A stretch of 64,000 nt of DNA from an uncultured Rubripirellula sp. (GTDB lineage: Bacteria; Planctomycetota; Planctomycetia; Pirellulales; Pirellulaceae): assembly GCA_938075415.1 (NCBI GenBank), contig CALJHC010000013.1, forward strand, positions 124,001 to 188,000. Reading direction: 5' to 3'. Positions 38,755-48,096 of this stretch are shown here, in pieces. The notes below the pieces were generated by a model. It saw nothing but the letters and a program-made list of their open reading frames with translations. It did no database searches and was not told where the DNA came from. The position numbers were made by a program, and so were the translations under genes. Every line of letters begins with the position of its first letter. Within the stretch, counting starts at the first letter, position 1.

Positions 38755-39594
38755 ATGACTGATTCCGACGCCACCGTTCTTCAAAGCACCTCGAATCCAA
38801 CCATTCGGCGATTAGTTCGAATGCGAGATAATCGTGCCAGACGACGTGCCAAGCGAATCCTCGTGGATGGATGGCGTGAAACCTCCCGTGCCATGGAAGC
38901 CGGTTTTGAATTAGCAGGTCTCTACCTGCAGGCAACGCGAGACAATGACCCAAATGCACTCGACGGTATCGCCAGAAAACTTGTTGAAATCGCTAAGAAA
39001 AACGGTTCCTACCAACCTGTTTCTGCCTCACTGATGTCCAAGATTTCATTTGGACAGTCGTCGCGTGGTGTTGTTGCTGAGTTCGTTGAGCCCGAGCAAG
39101 AAATTAGTCAAATTGAATTGCCGCCTGCTCCAATCATCTTAGTGCTCGATAAAATTGAAAAACCTGGAAATCTGGGAGCAATCTTCAGGAGCAGTGATGC
39201 CGCTGGTGTCGATGCCATCTTCCTTTGTGACTGTGTCGATACCTTCAATCCTAACGCCATTCGAAACAGTCAAGGCAGTGTTTTCCACATCCCATCTGCG
39301 ACCGGGAGTCAGGAGGAGATAGCCAAAATTTTAGTGAGTCATCAAATCCGAACACTCGCCGCGAGGGTCGAATCTTCCCAGTCGCTTTGGGAATCCAACC
39401 TCAAAGGCTCGGTTGCGGTCATTCTTGGGAACGAAGCTGATGGCCTGGGTGATCGTTGGGAACGGCTTCAAAATGAAACCATTCCGGGTATCCAAATTCC
39501 GATGATGGGAAAAGCCGACAGCTTGAACGTTTCGGTGACAGCTGCAGTGATCGCGATGGAAATGCGCCGTCAACGCCTTACAAGCACTCAATGA
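38755..39594 (+). CDS. SpoU/TrmH-family RNA 2'-O-methyltransferase
   Basis: This 279-aa SPOUT methyltransferase uses S-adenosylmethionine to methylate a ribose 2'-O of rRNA or tRNA. The N-terminal substrate-binding domain (STSNPTIRRLVRMRDNRARR, FLVDGWRE-like ILVDGWRETSRAME) is followed by the knotted catalytic domain. That domain has motif 1 EKPGNLGAIFRSSDAAGVD, motif 2 VAVILGNEADGLGDRW and motif 3 MMGKADSLNVSVTAAVIAMEM. The layout is RlmB/TrmH-like, and the exact target cannot be assigned. ATG 38755 is preferred to TTG 38728. The gene is divergent from the GNAT-like gene. Confidence 0.9.
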   Translation: MTDSDATVLQSTSNPTIRRLVRMRDNRARRRAKRILVDGWRETSRAMEAGFELAGLYLQATRDNDPNALDGIARKLVEIAKKNGSYQPVSASLMSKISFGQSSRGVVAEFVEPEQEISQIELPPAPIILVLDKIEKPGNLGAIFRSSDAAGVDAIFLCDCVDTFNPNAIRNSQGSVFHIPSATGSQEEIAKILVSHQIRTLAARVESSQSLWESNLKGSVAVILGNEADGLGDRWERLQNETIPGIQIPMMGKADSLNVSVTAAVIAMEMRRQRLTSTQ

Positions 39595-39893
39595 GCAGTC
39601 CCGCAAACCTGCAACCTGACGGACTCCATTCAGGAGTGCTATCAAACCGCACGAGGACCTTCGGCAGAACATTTTCGTCCTTTCGCAAGCTGCGAAACGC
39701 CAAGGCTAGCAATTCATCCCGGGATGCATCAATTTCAAAGCGGCACAAACGGTGGAACCGCCAAAATCGTTAATGTCAGATCAATTGGAAGCCGATACCT
39801 CTAGCAAGCGAATGTCCAGCGTGAGTGCGCGGACTTTGACATGGTGAGTCATGGGGACCACCAGTCCCAATCGCTCAGACGCCAGGAAGCGGC

Positions 39894-42800
39894 ATGCGAG
39901 ATCAACGGAAACGACTGACTGAGCGGAATTCGCGGCGAGCTGCTCTCGCGATTCTGATCATGTGCACTTCCACTTTGGCTGCTCAAGAGATTGCTGGTCG
40001 TACGTCCATCACGACTCCATCTCCTTCCGATGCCAATTCATCGGAAACGGACCGAAATCAAACCAATTTGCGGCACTCAATGCCGCCGCTCCCGCTGCAA
40101 CCGAGCCAATCAGTTTCTGGTAATCACCACCCTTTTTTCGAAGAACTCCAGTCCACCGACAAGACGGCTTATTCCGATTCAGGCATTCAGCTGACATCAG
40201 GTCTGGGGGAGATGATCCGCCAGACCGCAAAGCAGCGAGAAATTGCAGCGAAACCCGTTGAAGGCGATGCATCGAGACTGAAATCGAAAACCTTGTTTCC
40301 TGCTTCGATGTCGTCCAGGTCTGTCGAACGCGGAATTGAGGAGAATGACTCACTCCATCCCCGACAGGTTCGGAGAATCATACCGGCAGATTCAGAGACA
40401 ATTGATGGCCCACGCATCTCCCGTCTCAGTGAAACCGTCGAAGCAGCTCCAAGTGCTCTACTGGACCAGAACGCTGAGTCATCGGTGCCTGGCAAGGCTG
40501 CATCACTGAGCGACTTTCTTGCATTACCCAACGATTTCGGGACCGTCCCTCTGGACGCCGTGAACGAAATCTCTGACGCAGTGAAAGCCGCATCCAAAGT
40601 TGGTAGTGCGTCCGAATGGAATGGACAAGATTCAGCTGAGAAAATCAACTCGGACACGATCGATAAGGACAGTAACCCGACTGGCGTCGCCGGCAAAATG
40701 TTACCGACGATTGTCGAAACCCGACCCAACATTCGAAACGTGCTTCCGCTGCCCGCACCCGTACGGCCCTTCGTTGAGCAACCACAACTGGTCGATGGCA
40801 TTAGCGATCCCCTCGAAGAGGCAAGCTCTACTCCGATCCTCTTCTCACTATCGGATCATTCAGACACCAAATCGGAAATGGTTCAATCGCCTACTCTCAA
40901 CAAAGTGGCAAAGTACCGAAATAATAAAGTAACATCCTCCGCGGTTACGTTCAGCCTGACTGACGCTCGACCGGCATCACCTGATTCAACGAAACTTAAT
41001 TCGCGATCTAACGCTGTGGCATCCGCTCAGGCTGATAGAACAGCGCTCGTCAAACCTGCCTCGATCGTATCTTCGGACGCCAAGACACCGAATGCCAAGA
41101 CACCGAATGCCAAGACACCCGGTGCTACCGAATCTGTCGATGCAGACACTGAACCAGTGCAGGCCCCGGAACAGATCACCCTTGAGACAACTGAGCCAGT
41201 TGCTACTGAGCTAGTGACTAGTGAGCCGGTTGGGACTGAATCGGCTGATCCGACGACATCAACTTCGGTGGCCAATTTGACGGCACCTCAGGTTGAAACC
41301 GATGAAATGGCCACTGCCCCAGCTGGATCGCAAGCAACTCAAGATCCAATTGTGGTGACGAACTCACCTGAGCCAAGCAAATCGGAAGCCATCGAGTCGA
41401 CGACTAACACTCAAAAGCCAAAGACGCTTGCAGGCCCAGGGATCAAGATCATCTCCCCTGAGATTCATCCGCTCGCTTTACGGCGGGAAAAAGATGGAGA
41501 GGATTTCAAAAACAACCTCGCAACTGGCGAAGAGAATTCACTTCTCAAAAACTCTGAACTCAATAACTCTGAACTCAATAACTCAGAACTCAATAACTCT
41601 GAACTCAAAAACTCAGAATCTGCCGAGGAAGAGGTCAAGCAGGAAGTCAGGCAAGAGATTGAGCAATCGCCCCCCCCCAATCCTGCTCGCTCCTCGGATC
41701 CGAGCCCGGTGATTGAGGAGGAAACGGTAGACGAGAAGGTCGCACTTGAGGCCTCCGAACTTACCGCACCTATCGCACCCTCCGAACTTACCGCACCTAT
41801 CAAAACAACGCGGCAACATGCCAAGACTCGGGATGCGATCGTCAATGTGCCCAAACCATGGTCACTCGCTTGGCTTCTCGCAAATAGTGATCCAGCCACG
41901 GAGTCGGTTTCATCGCCATCCGCCAACGCTTACACATCACAGCCACGGGTCAATCCTGCCCTTGAAAATGCTGACATCGCACCAGCGGCAAATGGGTCCT
42001 TCTCCAAAGGGGAATTAGATCATGAAAAATCAAATGTGACATTGAATCGGGATCAGCCTCTGACGCTGCAAGGAAAAACCAACGTGATGCAAGCCCCCGA
42101 TCTTGCGGGTGGCAACCCAACAAGTCACAACAGGGAAGATTCAATCCAACAATTAGAAACACCAACTCTTACCGCCCAGACGCGAGCGTCCTTAGCACAA
42201 AGGCCTCAGGACCAAGCGGTTGTGGTTGAAACGCCAAGCCAACCCATTGAGGAGTCGATCGACACTCAGGAAGTGGAGCTTGTCGAGAAACCGGGTGCTT
42301 TCGACGAAACTCTTCACGTGGCAAGACATCGAATCTCACCTGTCGCCATCTCAGCCAAACCCGTCAAGCTGGAAAGCCCAGCACAGCGAACTGTGATTGA
42401 GGGCCCTGTGGCCTCGACATCCGATCAAATACAAGCGGTCGTGGCTTCTAACCGAACACCGTCGATGAAGCCAAAAGCAGAAAGGTTTGCCCCTCATGTC
42501 AAACGTACTCCGCTTTACATGAAACGAGCTCAGGTGCGTTCACTGACGGTCGCTGGCAATCTGAAGGATGTACGCATCGTCGACACCAGTATTTGTCAGG
42601 CAATCGCGGTTGGCCCCGATCGCCTGAAGCTAATCGGAGGCGGCAACGGAATCACGGAATTAATTGTCTGGGCTGAAACGAATGACGAAGAGACACCTCT
42701 TCGAATGCGTGTTTTTGAAATACATGTTGATACACTCGCCCCTGAGGTTTCAGAGGGTGGAAGAATGGTCAACCTACTCCACCAGTCGATTCATCACGCA

Positions 42801-42950
42801 TTTCCCGATTGCAGAATCCAGATTTCACCGAGCAAGGGTGAACTGATCGTCAGCGGTGTTTGTAATAGTCAAGAATCTGCTGAAAAAATCATCCGCATGG
42901 TTCGAAACACTTGCCTGGTCACCGTACATGATCGCTTGATGGTGAAATGA
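39894..42950 (+). CDS. Repeat-rich envelope protein with secretin-N-like and BON-like C-terminus
   Basis: This 1018-aa protein starts with a basic N-terminus and a short signal-like segment (RRAALAILIMCTSTLAAQ, about 14-31). About 830 residues of low-complexity Ser/Thr/Glu/Pro-rich sequence follow, with three sets of in-frame tandem repeats. The C-terminal 150 residues are ordered. VRSLTVAGNLKDVRIVDTSI, then AIAVGPDRLKLIGGGNGITE resembles the N-terminal domain of CpaC/RcpA-type secretins (about 872-945). A BON-like segment (CRIQISPSKGELIVSGVCNS) follows. No secretin channel domain is present. It may attach a peptidoglycan- or envelope-spanning disordered arm to an outer-membrane or secretion structure. 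An outer-membrane-type protein follows at once. Confidence 0.75.
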   Translation: MRDQRKRLTERNSRRAALAILIMCTSTLAAQEIAGRTSITTPSPSDANSSETDRNQTNLRHSMPPLPLQPSQSVSGNHHPFFEELQSTDKTAYSDSGIQLTSGLGEMIRQTAKQREIAAKPVEGDASRLKSKTLFPASMSSRSVERGIEENDSLHPRQVRRIIPADSETIDGPRISRLSETVEAAPSALLDQNAESSVPGKAASLSDFLALPNDFGTVPLDAVNEISDAVKAASKVGSASEWNGQDSAEKINSDTIDKDSNPTGVAGKMLPTIVETRPNIRNVLPLPAPVRPFVEQPQLVDGISDPLEEASSTPILFSLSDHSDTKSEMVQSPTLNKVAKYRNNKVTSSAVTFSLTDARPASPDSTKLNSRSNAVASAQADRTALVKPASIVSSDAKTPNAKTPNAKTPGATESVDADTEPVQAPEQITLETTEPVATELVTSEPVGTESADPTTSTSVANLTAPQVETDEMATAPAGSQATQDPIVVTNSPEPSKSEAIESTTNTQKPKTLAGPGIKIISPEIHPLALRREKDGEDFKNNLATGEENSLLKNSELNNSELNNSELNNSELKNSESAEEEVKQEVRQEIEQSPPPNPARSSDPSPVIEEETVDEKVALEASELTAPIAPSELTAPIKTTRQHAKTRDAIVNVPKPWSLAWLLANSDPATESVSSPSANAYTSQPRVNPALENADIAPAANGSFSKGELDHEKSNVTLNRDQPLTLQGKTNVMQAPDLAGGNPTSHNREDSIQQLETPTLTAQTRASLAQRPQDQAVVVETPSQPIEESIDTQEVELVEKPGAFDETLHVARHRISPVAISAKPVKLESPAQRTVIEGPVASTSDQIQAVVASNRTPSMKPKAERFAPHVKRTPLYMKRAQVRSLTVAGNLKDVRIVDTSICQAIAVGPDRLKLIGGGNGITELIVWAETNDEETPLRMRVFEIHVDTLAPEVSEGGRMVNLLHQSIHHAFPDCRIQISPSKGELIVSGVCNSQESAEKIIRMVRNTCLVTVHDRLMVK
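41079..41120 (+). repeat. 15-bp tandem repeat, about 2.8 copies
   Basis: Unit GCCAAGACACCGAAT at 41079-41093 and 41094-41108, then a partial copy to 41120. It encodes AKTPN repeats in the disordered region of the envelope protein and keeps the frame. Confidence 0.9.
41545..41619 (+). repeat. 15-bp tandem repeat, five near-perfect copies
   Basis: Units of the form TCAATAACTCTGAAC differ by one or two bases and encode NNSEL/KNSEL five times. Copy-number change by slippage would alter length without frameshift. Confidence 0.9.
41754..41801 (+). repeat. 27-bp tandem repeat, about 1.8 copies
   Basis: The first copy is at 41754-41780 and the second matches for 21 bp from 41781. The repeat encodes SELTAPIAP followed by SELTAPI. 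Confidence 0.85.
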
Positions 42951-43095
42951 GATGAATCATTTCGCAAACTCCCGTCCTTTTACAACCAAAACGCTCCTAA
43001 CTTGTTGCGGTGGATCATCCAACGCAGTCGTTTTTAAACGAGGCTTGAATATGAATGCTCTGCCGACTCAACATAGCGTCGATCAAGGAAGACAA

Positions 43096-44394
43096 ATGTC
43101 CGACCGACTTTCGCCCCCAACCGCAATCTTGACGCTGATCATTGCAATGGTGTCGATGCCAGTCATCTTGCATGGGCAATCGTATACCGCACCTTCCGCT
43201 AGTTCACCATCTCCGAGTCCAACCGGAACGTTGAACGATAACATTCTGTCAGTGGGACAGCAGGATTACCGCGTTGTTCCTGCCGATCAATATGGTTCGA
43301 CAAGTGCGAAGAAAGAGGCTCGGCCAGTAACCAGCCGACAGGCTGAGGCCATTGCTTCGACGATCCCGGACGCGAACGTCGCCTTCAAGCAAGCTGTAGC
43401 ATCCGCTGATGATTTCGGTGCCAACTCCGTGGCACCGGCAAGCTGCACTTCTTGCGAAACGGACCGCCCCGATTCGATGCAGGCAAAACTTTCAAAAGCT
43501 TGCAACTCCTGCGGCGCTCCCGGAGGAGCATTCGGTTGCATTCAGTGTGATAGTTATTTCTACGGTAGCGTGGAGGCTATCCACGTGGACCGAAATAACG
43601 ACGACACTGCCACAATTAGCTCTCGTTATGGTCTTTCCGGGTTCAAAGAAGAGATGGGCACTCGAATCACCGTTGGTCGCATTCCGAACTGTGTTCGAGG
43701 CTGGGAAGGAACGTTTACTGGCATCATCAACTGGAATAGCGTTGGTTCATTGGAAGCACCGATATTCTTGATTCAGTCAAATCTTTTCGCTGTCGATCCC
43801 GTTGGCGAGGAAGACATCAGCGCTTTTAACAATGCAACCCTTCAATCTGCTGAATACGACGCAAGGTACTGGAGTGCAGAAATCAATCGCACCTATGTCG
43901 GCTGGGAAGTTGCAAAAATGATTTGCGGCGTGCGATACATCGATTTTGAAGAATCCTATTTTGTCTACAGTGAAAACGCCACTGAAAATGGCTTTATCAA
44001 TAGTGACATTGATAACCGACTACTCGGCCTTCAGGTCGGCATGGATCTTACCTATCCACTTCTCAAGAAAGTTTACGCTGATTTCCGAGGAAGAGCGGGG
44101 GCATACGCCAATTTCATGGACCTCGATCTAGCGGTTATCAATGATAACGAATGGGCCGCTGGTATCGAGGACAAAAGCGTCAAGGCGGCAGGCCAATTTG
44201 AACTGGCCATCGGACTTCGCTATGAGGTCACCAAGAAGCTGTCAGTCAAATGCGGTGCGGAAGTTTGGTACCTGACCGGAATCGGTACCGCGTTCGACCA
44301 ACTGGACAACGGAATCATGGGTCGAGGCAGTGTCGAAGGCCATGACGACCTCGTTTCGACGGCACTGACCTATGGTGCCGAACTTCGGTTCTGA
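43096..44394 (+). CDS. BBP7-like outer-membrane beta-barrel protein
   Basis: The frame is open from an ATG at 42952, but ATG 43096 is preferred. It gives a clean Sec signal (residues about 8-27, ending ILHGQS) and is preceded by AAGGAAG at 4-10 nt. The mature protein has a Thr/Ser/Pro-rich region, a Cys-rich stretch (APASCTSCETD, KACNSCGAPGG, GCIQC), and a C-terminal part of alternating strands (WSAEINRTYVGWEVAKMICG, LAIGLRYEVTKKLSVKCGAEVWYL). It ends in Phe (YGAELRF), the signature of outer-membrane barrels. It resembles the planctomycete BBP7 family, of unknown function. The pairing with the preceding repeat-rich protein suggests a joint envelope role. Confidence 0.75.
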   Translation: MSDRLSPPTAILTLIIAMVSMPVILHGQSYTAPSASSPSPSPTGTLNDNILSVGQQDYRVVPADQYGSTSAKKEARPVTSRQAEAIASTIPDANVAFKQAVASADDFGANSVAPASCTSCETDRPDSMQAKLSKACNSCGAPGGAFGCIQCDSYFYGSVEAIHVDRNNDDTATISSRYGLSGFKEEMGTRITVGRIPNCVRGWEGTFTGIINWNSVGSLEAPIFLIQSNLFAVDPVGEEDISAFNNATLQSAEYDARYWSAEINRTYVGWEVAKMICGVRYIDFEESYFVYSENATENGFINSDIDNRLLGLQVGMDLTYPLLKKVYADFRGRAGAYANFMDLDLAVINDNEWAAGIEDKSVKAAGQFELAIGLRYEVTKKLSVKCGAEVWYLTGIGTAFDQLDNGIMGRGSVEGHDDLVSTALTYGAELRF

Positions 44395-44809
44395 TTGGAA
44401 TTCCTGTCCAACTTTTGACAATTATCAGTGGGCGCCAGATCCCGGAGAGCCGGATTATTGAGAACTGGATCAGATCACTGATAGCTGAATCATTGATAGT
44501 CAGATCAATGCCAACGCGACGTTAGCACCAGACAAGTTTGGTGTGATTAGCGGCGGGGACTCAATGAGAGATCAAGCGAGCTAAAAAAATCTCTTGTGAT
44601 CGCAATCATTACGAATCCAAGTTAGACGTCCTTCACTCAAAGACCTCGAATCGCAAGCGGAATGTACGTTCTCGCTTTTAGATTGGTCGCAGGTTTAGAC
44701 TCTACCCTCAGCGATCGAGATCGAGGATGGAGCAAAAAGAGAAGACGCATTTGGATAAGTCGAGTTCGAATCAGAACACGTACTCACCGCGTAGATCGTC
44801 TCTGAATCG
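44395..44809. other. Convergent gap without recognised features
   Basis: No gene or clear terminator is seen between the outer-membrane gene and the opposite-strand GYF gene. Near 44475-44510 two similar segments (GATCACTGATAG and AATCATTGATAG) form a weak direct repeat. Confidence 0.35.
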
Positions 44810-45214
44810 CTAGCGACGGGAGTTACCCGAACGAGGATCGATCTTCTTTCGATTCAACCAATTCTTCACTGAACTGGGGCGGGATTCGGTCGCCCCCTTG
44901 CTGTCTCGAGACGCGATTGAGTTCTCCCTAATCTCAGTGTCCGCGCGGATCACATTGAAATCACATTTAGGGCAGTTAATCGGTGGCTCTGAAATCTCGA
45001 GATGACAGTTGGGGCAAAAGTAGCGGATCGTCGGTCGCATTGCCGCCTCGAATAGACCACCCACATCAGCGGCAGCAAACCAACCGGAGTCATCTTTCCT
45101 CAACATCGATTCGGGAGTGACATCGCCGCTTCGAACCAAGTCCAATAACTCACTTGGTCGATAAGGTCCTGTCTCCTCATCGGCACCGCTGCTTTGCACG
45201 AACCAATTGGTCAC
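44810..45214 (-). CDS. GYF_2-like domain plus zinc-ribbon protein
   Basis: This 134-aa protein has an N-terminal GYF_2 (DUF4339)-like domain of about 55 residues (NWFVQSSGADEETGPYRPSE, then LVRSGDVTPESMLRKDDSGWF). A zinc ribbon follows (YFCPNCHLEISEPPINCPKC, about 65-85) in CxxC...CxxC spacing. The tail is basic and probably disordered. GYF_2 domains bind proline-rich peptides or adapt membrane proteins; the partner is unknown. No membrane segment is present. Confidence 0.75.
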   Translation of the reverse strand: MTNWFVQSSGADEETGPYRPSELLDLVRSGDVTPESMLRKDDSGWFAAADVGGLFEAAMRPTIRYFCPNCHLEISEPPINCPKCDFNVIRADTEIRENSIASRDSKGATESRPSSVKNWLNRKKIDPRSGNSRR

Positions 45215-46110
45215 GATTTACCTCGCTGCTTGATCACGTCAATTCTCGGTATTCGTCACAACAAAATCAAATCATCCGATGCCGCATTTCATTCGCGACA
45301 AAAAGCCCTCGCGCGCGAAACCAGTTGGCAGTTGCTCTGCCTCGGTCCCATAGATCAAATCAACATCCAGCCAGTTACCCTAAAATCCTAGACACAAGAG
45401 TAGTCTCCTTACCGACACTGGAATTTATTCTAGCAAGCTCCGTTGCCGCCTCCATCACCCCAACGCTGCAAATTTCACCAATGTGGTGCGGAAACTAACG
45501 ACAACTGATGAAACAATCCTCCAAAATCAAGCCACGTGAACGTCACTTAAATACATAAAACAGCGAAGCTTGCGTACGATTGTCGCACCATCTCTGGGGA
45601 ATCATCCAGGAAATTAAACCAAAAATCGCCGTCAAAACGTCCCCAACTTGCTCGCCAAAGTCGTTGATCACTAGTACTGACGGTGAAATGGAGTCGTTTT
45701 TTCTTGGCCGGGAATCACGGAGGGAACAAAGCCTTGCACAACAAATCGCAAAGACGAGGGCGTCCCGGCCTGACGCATCGGTCCACCAGATGAAGGCCGG
45801 CTCCACACCAACAACACTCGTGATCATCCAACGAGGGAAGTTTTTGACGGCGCACCAACAAGTCAAACTGTCCGCTTGAGGGGCATTTCCTCTCGCTTTC
45901 TCCAGTCTCACCCCAGAACTCAAATGCCTCTCAATTAATTACGGCGACCTTTGCGATTCCAAAACAAAGCGATTTTTCCTGCATCCGTGAACGTGGGTCG
46001 ACACTAGAATCAAACGTAAGCTTCCGACACCACCTAGTCGCTTGTCAGCCTCAGCATTTAGCGAGATACTAGGTCCTCCATCGAAAACTCATTTCACCCA
46101 CGGATCGCCG
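45215..46110. other. 0.9-kb gap upstream of nrdR
   Basis: Overlapping frames at 45543-45923 (minus) and 45580-45879 (plus) occupy the same DNA, neither with a domain or ribosome site, so neither is accepted. No NrdR-box pair was identified with confidence. Confidence 0.35.
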
Positions 46111-46575
46111 ATGCGTTGTCCCTATTGCCATTTCGACAACGACCGTGTGCTGGACACACGTGCCGCGGAGGGTGGGTACATGGTACGGCGAAAGCGTATC
46201 TGCAATTCTTGTCAGAGACGGTTCTCAACGACAGAGAAAATCGAAAAACTGAGTGTTCGCGTTGTCAAAAGTGATCAGACGCGTGAACCGCTGGACCGTG
46301 AAAAAATTCGTCGCGGTATTGAAAGAGCATGCTCCAAACGCTCCATACCTAGCGCAACCATTGAGCGTGTGGTTCAGGATATTGAAACAGACATCTACAC
46401 CAATTATGAGTCGGAGGTCACCTCTGCTCAAGTTGGTGACATTGTGATGCGGCAACTCGCTAATCTTGATGAAGTTGCCTACATCCGCTTTGCAAGCGTG
46501 TACCGAGAATTTGATGATGCTCAAGACTTTATCCAAGCAATCTCAACCATTGTTGGGCCCAAAGCTCGTAAATAA
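46111..46575 (+). CDS. nrdR: NrdR ribonucleotide-reductase repressor
   Basis: This 154-aa transcriptional repressor has an N-terminal zinc ribbon with Cys3, Cys6, Cys31 and Cys34 (MRCPYC ... CNSC), then an ATP-cone (VVKSDQTREPLDREKIRRGI ... VAYIRFASVYREFDDAQDF). Family knowledge: NrdR binds NrdR boxes at nrd promoters when loaded with dATP/ATP, controlling ribonucleotide reductase genes. The frame is open from a TTG at 46042, but the ATG at 46111 gives the universal MRCPYC start. No ribonucleotide reductase gene is in the window. Confidence 0.95.
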   Translation: MRCPYCHFDNDRVLDTRAAEGGYMVRRKRICNSCQRRFSTTEKIEKLSVRVVKSDQTREPLDREKIRRGIERACSKRSIPSATIERVVQDIETDIYTNYESEVTSAQVGDIVMRQLANLDEVAYIRFASVYREFDDAQDFIQAISTIVGPKARK

Positions 46576-47265
46576 ACCCACGACTTTTTGGCGGAACGTT
46601 TCGAATGCAGCATTCATGAGCGAGGCGACTTAAGCAGCGACCTCTTTTTCCCGAGCTTTGCCACTCCTGAGGACGCTCAACTCTCGCTCTGCAGAAGGAA
46701 CACCTCAAACCATGCTTTTAAAACGTCCCAATTGGCAGCTCTGATCGAACTTCTAGCTAAATTGCCATGCAGCGGTTGAGGATCACGCTATCCACGAAAA
46801 TTCACGCCCCACCACAGACCTAAAGGCTGCACTTCAAGAAATAAATCATTCACGCAAGTGATCTTGAAAGACACAACCAATCGAGCCCAGCAAATCAGCG
46901 TCCGAACCGGAGCACAAATAACCCGTTCGACCGGGAATTGAATGACGAGCATCCCCACTCAGATGGAATCATCAGATAACTCGATCTTGCCGCACCACAT
47001 CAAAAACCTTAAGACTTCAATCAGGCAAACTTGGCCGCGAAGCCAGCCAGTCTCGGGGCTTTGCGGTCCAATGCTTGACGCAGGTGAACGGTGATGCTCA
47101 ACAGTCTGGGCCGGAGGCTACTTGCAGATTGTCAACCGAAGCAAAATCTCCTGCCATTTTGCAAAACAAAAATCACTAGTTTTTAGACCGGAATACGGCA
47201 ATCCGTTGAACGGATCAGACTCGCGCTGACAAACTAGTCGTGGCAAGCAACTTAACGCAACTAGG
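46576..47265. other. Gap without recognised genes
   Basis: Only a short frame (46588-46779) and no family features are seen. The GC-rich stretch near 47030-47110 did not fold into any RNA family I recognise by eye. Confidence 0.35.
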
Positions 47266-47937
47266 ATGCATGAAATGTTGATTCACCTTCGAACCATCGC
47301 ATGGGTAGTCGCAGCTTTCTACACCACTCTTGGTCAATCACAAGAACGTGCTCAACGTGGAGCGACCGTGGGCGGTTTATCTGGGGCCATCGCAGGAGGA
47401 ATCATCGGAGACCATAACGGCAATGCAGGGGCGGGTGCAGTCATCGGCGGAGTCGTTGGCGCAGTCACCGGAGGCCTGATTGGAGATGCAAATGACCAAG
47501 CCGAGCGACGGCGCAATAGCCGCTCCGGCTACATCATTGCAAATTCACCCACCCATTCAATCTCACCGTCTGATGTGATTGAGATGGTTCAAGCGGGAAT
47601 CAGCGAACGATTGATCATTAATCAAATCAACCAGCGAGGAGTCACTCAACACCCGATGGTCAAACAAATCATTGATCTGCATCAGCGAGGCGTAAGCGAA
47701 GATGTAATTGCCGCGATGCAACAAGCCCCACTGCGATCTCCCACACAACCGCAAAGTGAAGTCATTCACGATCACTATCAGCCCAGAGTGATCACTCAGC
47801 CCAGAAGGATCGCTCAGCCATGGATTATGAATCCAAACTTTCTGATCCCCTCCTGCCCGCCTGATTACTATCGATCGCGTTATTACTACCGATACCCGCG
47901 GTCGTTCGGCAATTTCGGAATCCACCTGCAATTTTGA
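47266..47937 (+). CDS. Glycine-zipper envelope protein
   Basis: This 223-aa protein has a short signal-like segment (about residues 8-22). A glycine-zipper region follows (about 32-76: GATVGGLSGAIAGGIIGDHN, then GAGAVIGGVVGAVTGGLIGD), whose GxxxG spacing packs helices in membranes. The middle is helical (PSDVIEMVQAGISERLIINQ, about 100-145, with an internal duplication-like VSEDVIAAMQ). The tail is rich in Tyr, Arg and Pro (YYRSRYYYRYPRSF) and ends in Phe. The family is linked to the outer membrane or peptidoglycan in other bacteria; the function here is unknown. ATG 47266 is used; ATG 47275 is possible. Confidence 0.75.
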   Translation: MHEMLIHLRTIAWVVAAFYTTLGQSQERAQRGATVGGLSGAIAGGIIGDHNGNAGAGAVIGGVVGAVTGGLIGDANDQAERRRNSRSGYIIANSPTHSISPSDVIEMVQAGISERLIINQINQRGVTQHPMVKQIIDLHQRGVSEDVIAAMQQAPLRSPTQPQSEVIHDHYQPRVITQPRRIAQPWIMNPNFLIPSCPPDYYRSRYYYRYPRSFGNFGIHLQF

Positions 47938-48037
47938 TTGCCCGACGACCCAAGACAGCCTCCCTGATTCCGAAAAGTCTGATGATCGGAATTCTCTTCA
48001 ATCCGCAAAACCAGACTGCCAACCGTCGATCCGGTAG

Positions 48038-48082
48038 CCCATTGATTCCGAAGCCCATTGATTCCGAAGCCCATTGATCCCG
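48038..48082. repeat. 16-bp tandem repeat, about 2.8 copies
   Basis: Unit CCCATTGATTCCGAAG at 48038-48053 and 48054-48069, with a partial copy to 48082. It lies between the ends of the convergent glycine-zipper and HEAT/TPR genes, so it is non-coding. Confidence 0.9.
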
Positions 48083-48096
48083 CAGAGAAATCCAGA

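Noticed and set aside
39591..39773. 60-codon frame overlapping the SpoU stop (ATGA)
   Set aside because: Strongly basic, no ribosome site or family features. The overlap alone is weak because ATGA arises easily at stops.
44701..44790. Possible tRNA because of a GTTCGAATC-like string near 44765
   Set aside because: No acceptor, D or anticodon stem pairing could be made around it.
45543..45923. 126-codon minus-strand frame, overlapped by a 99-codon plus-strand frame
   Set aside because: The two frames cover the same DNA and neither has a domain, signal or ribosome site, so I could not choose either.
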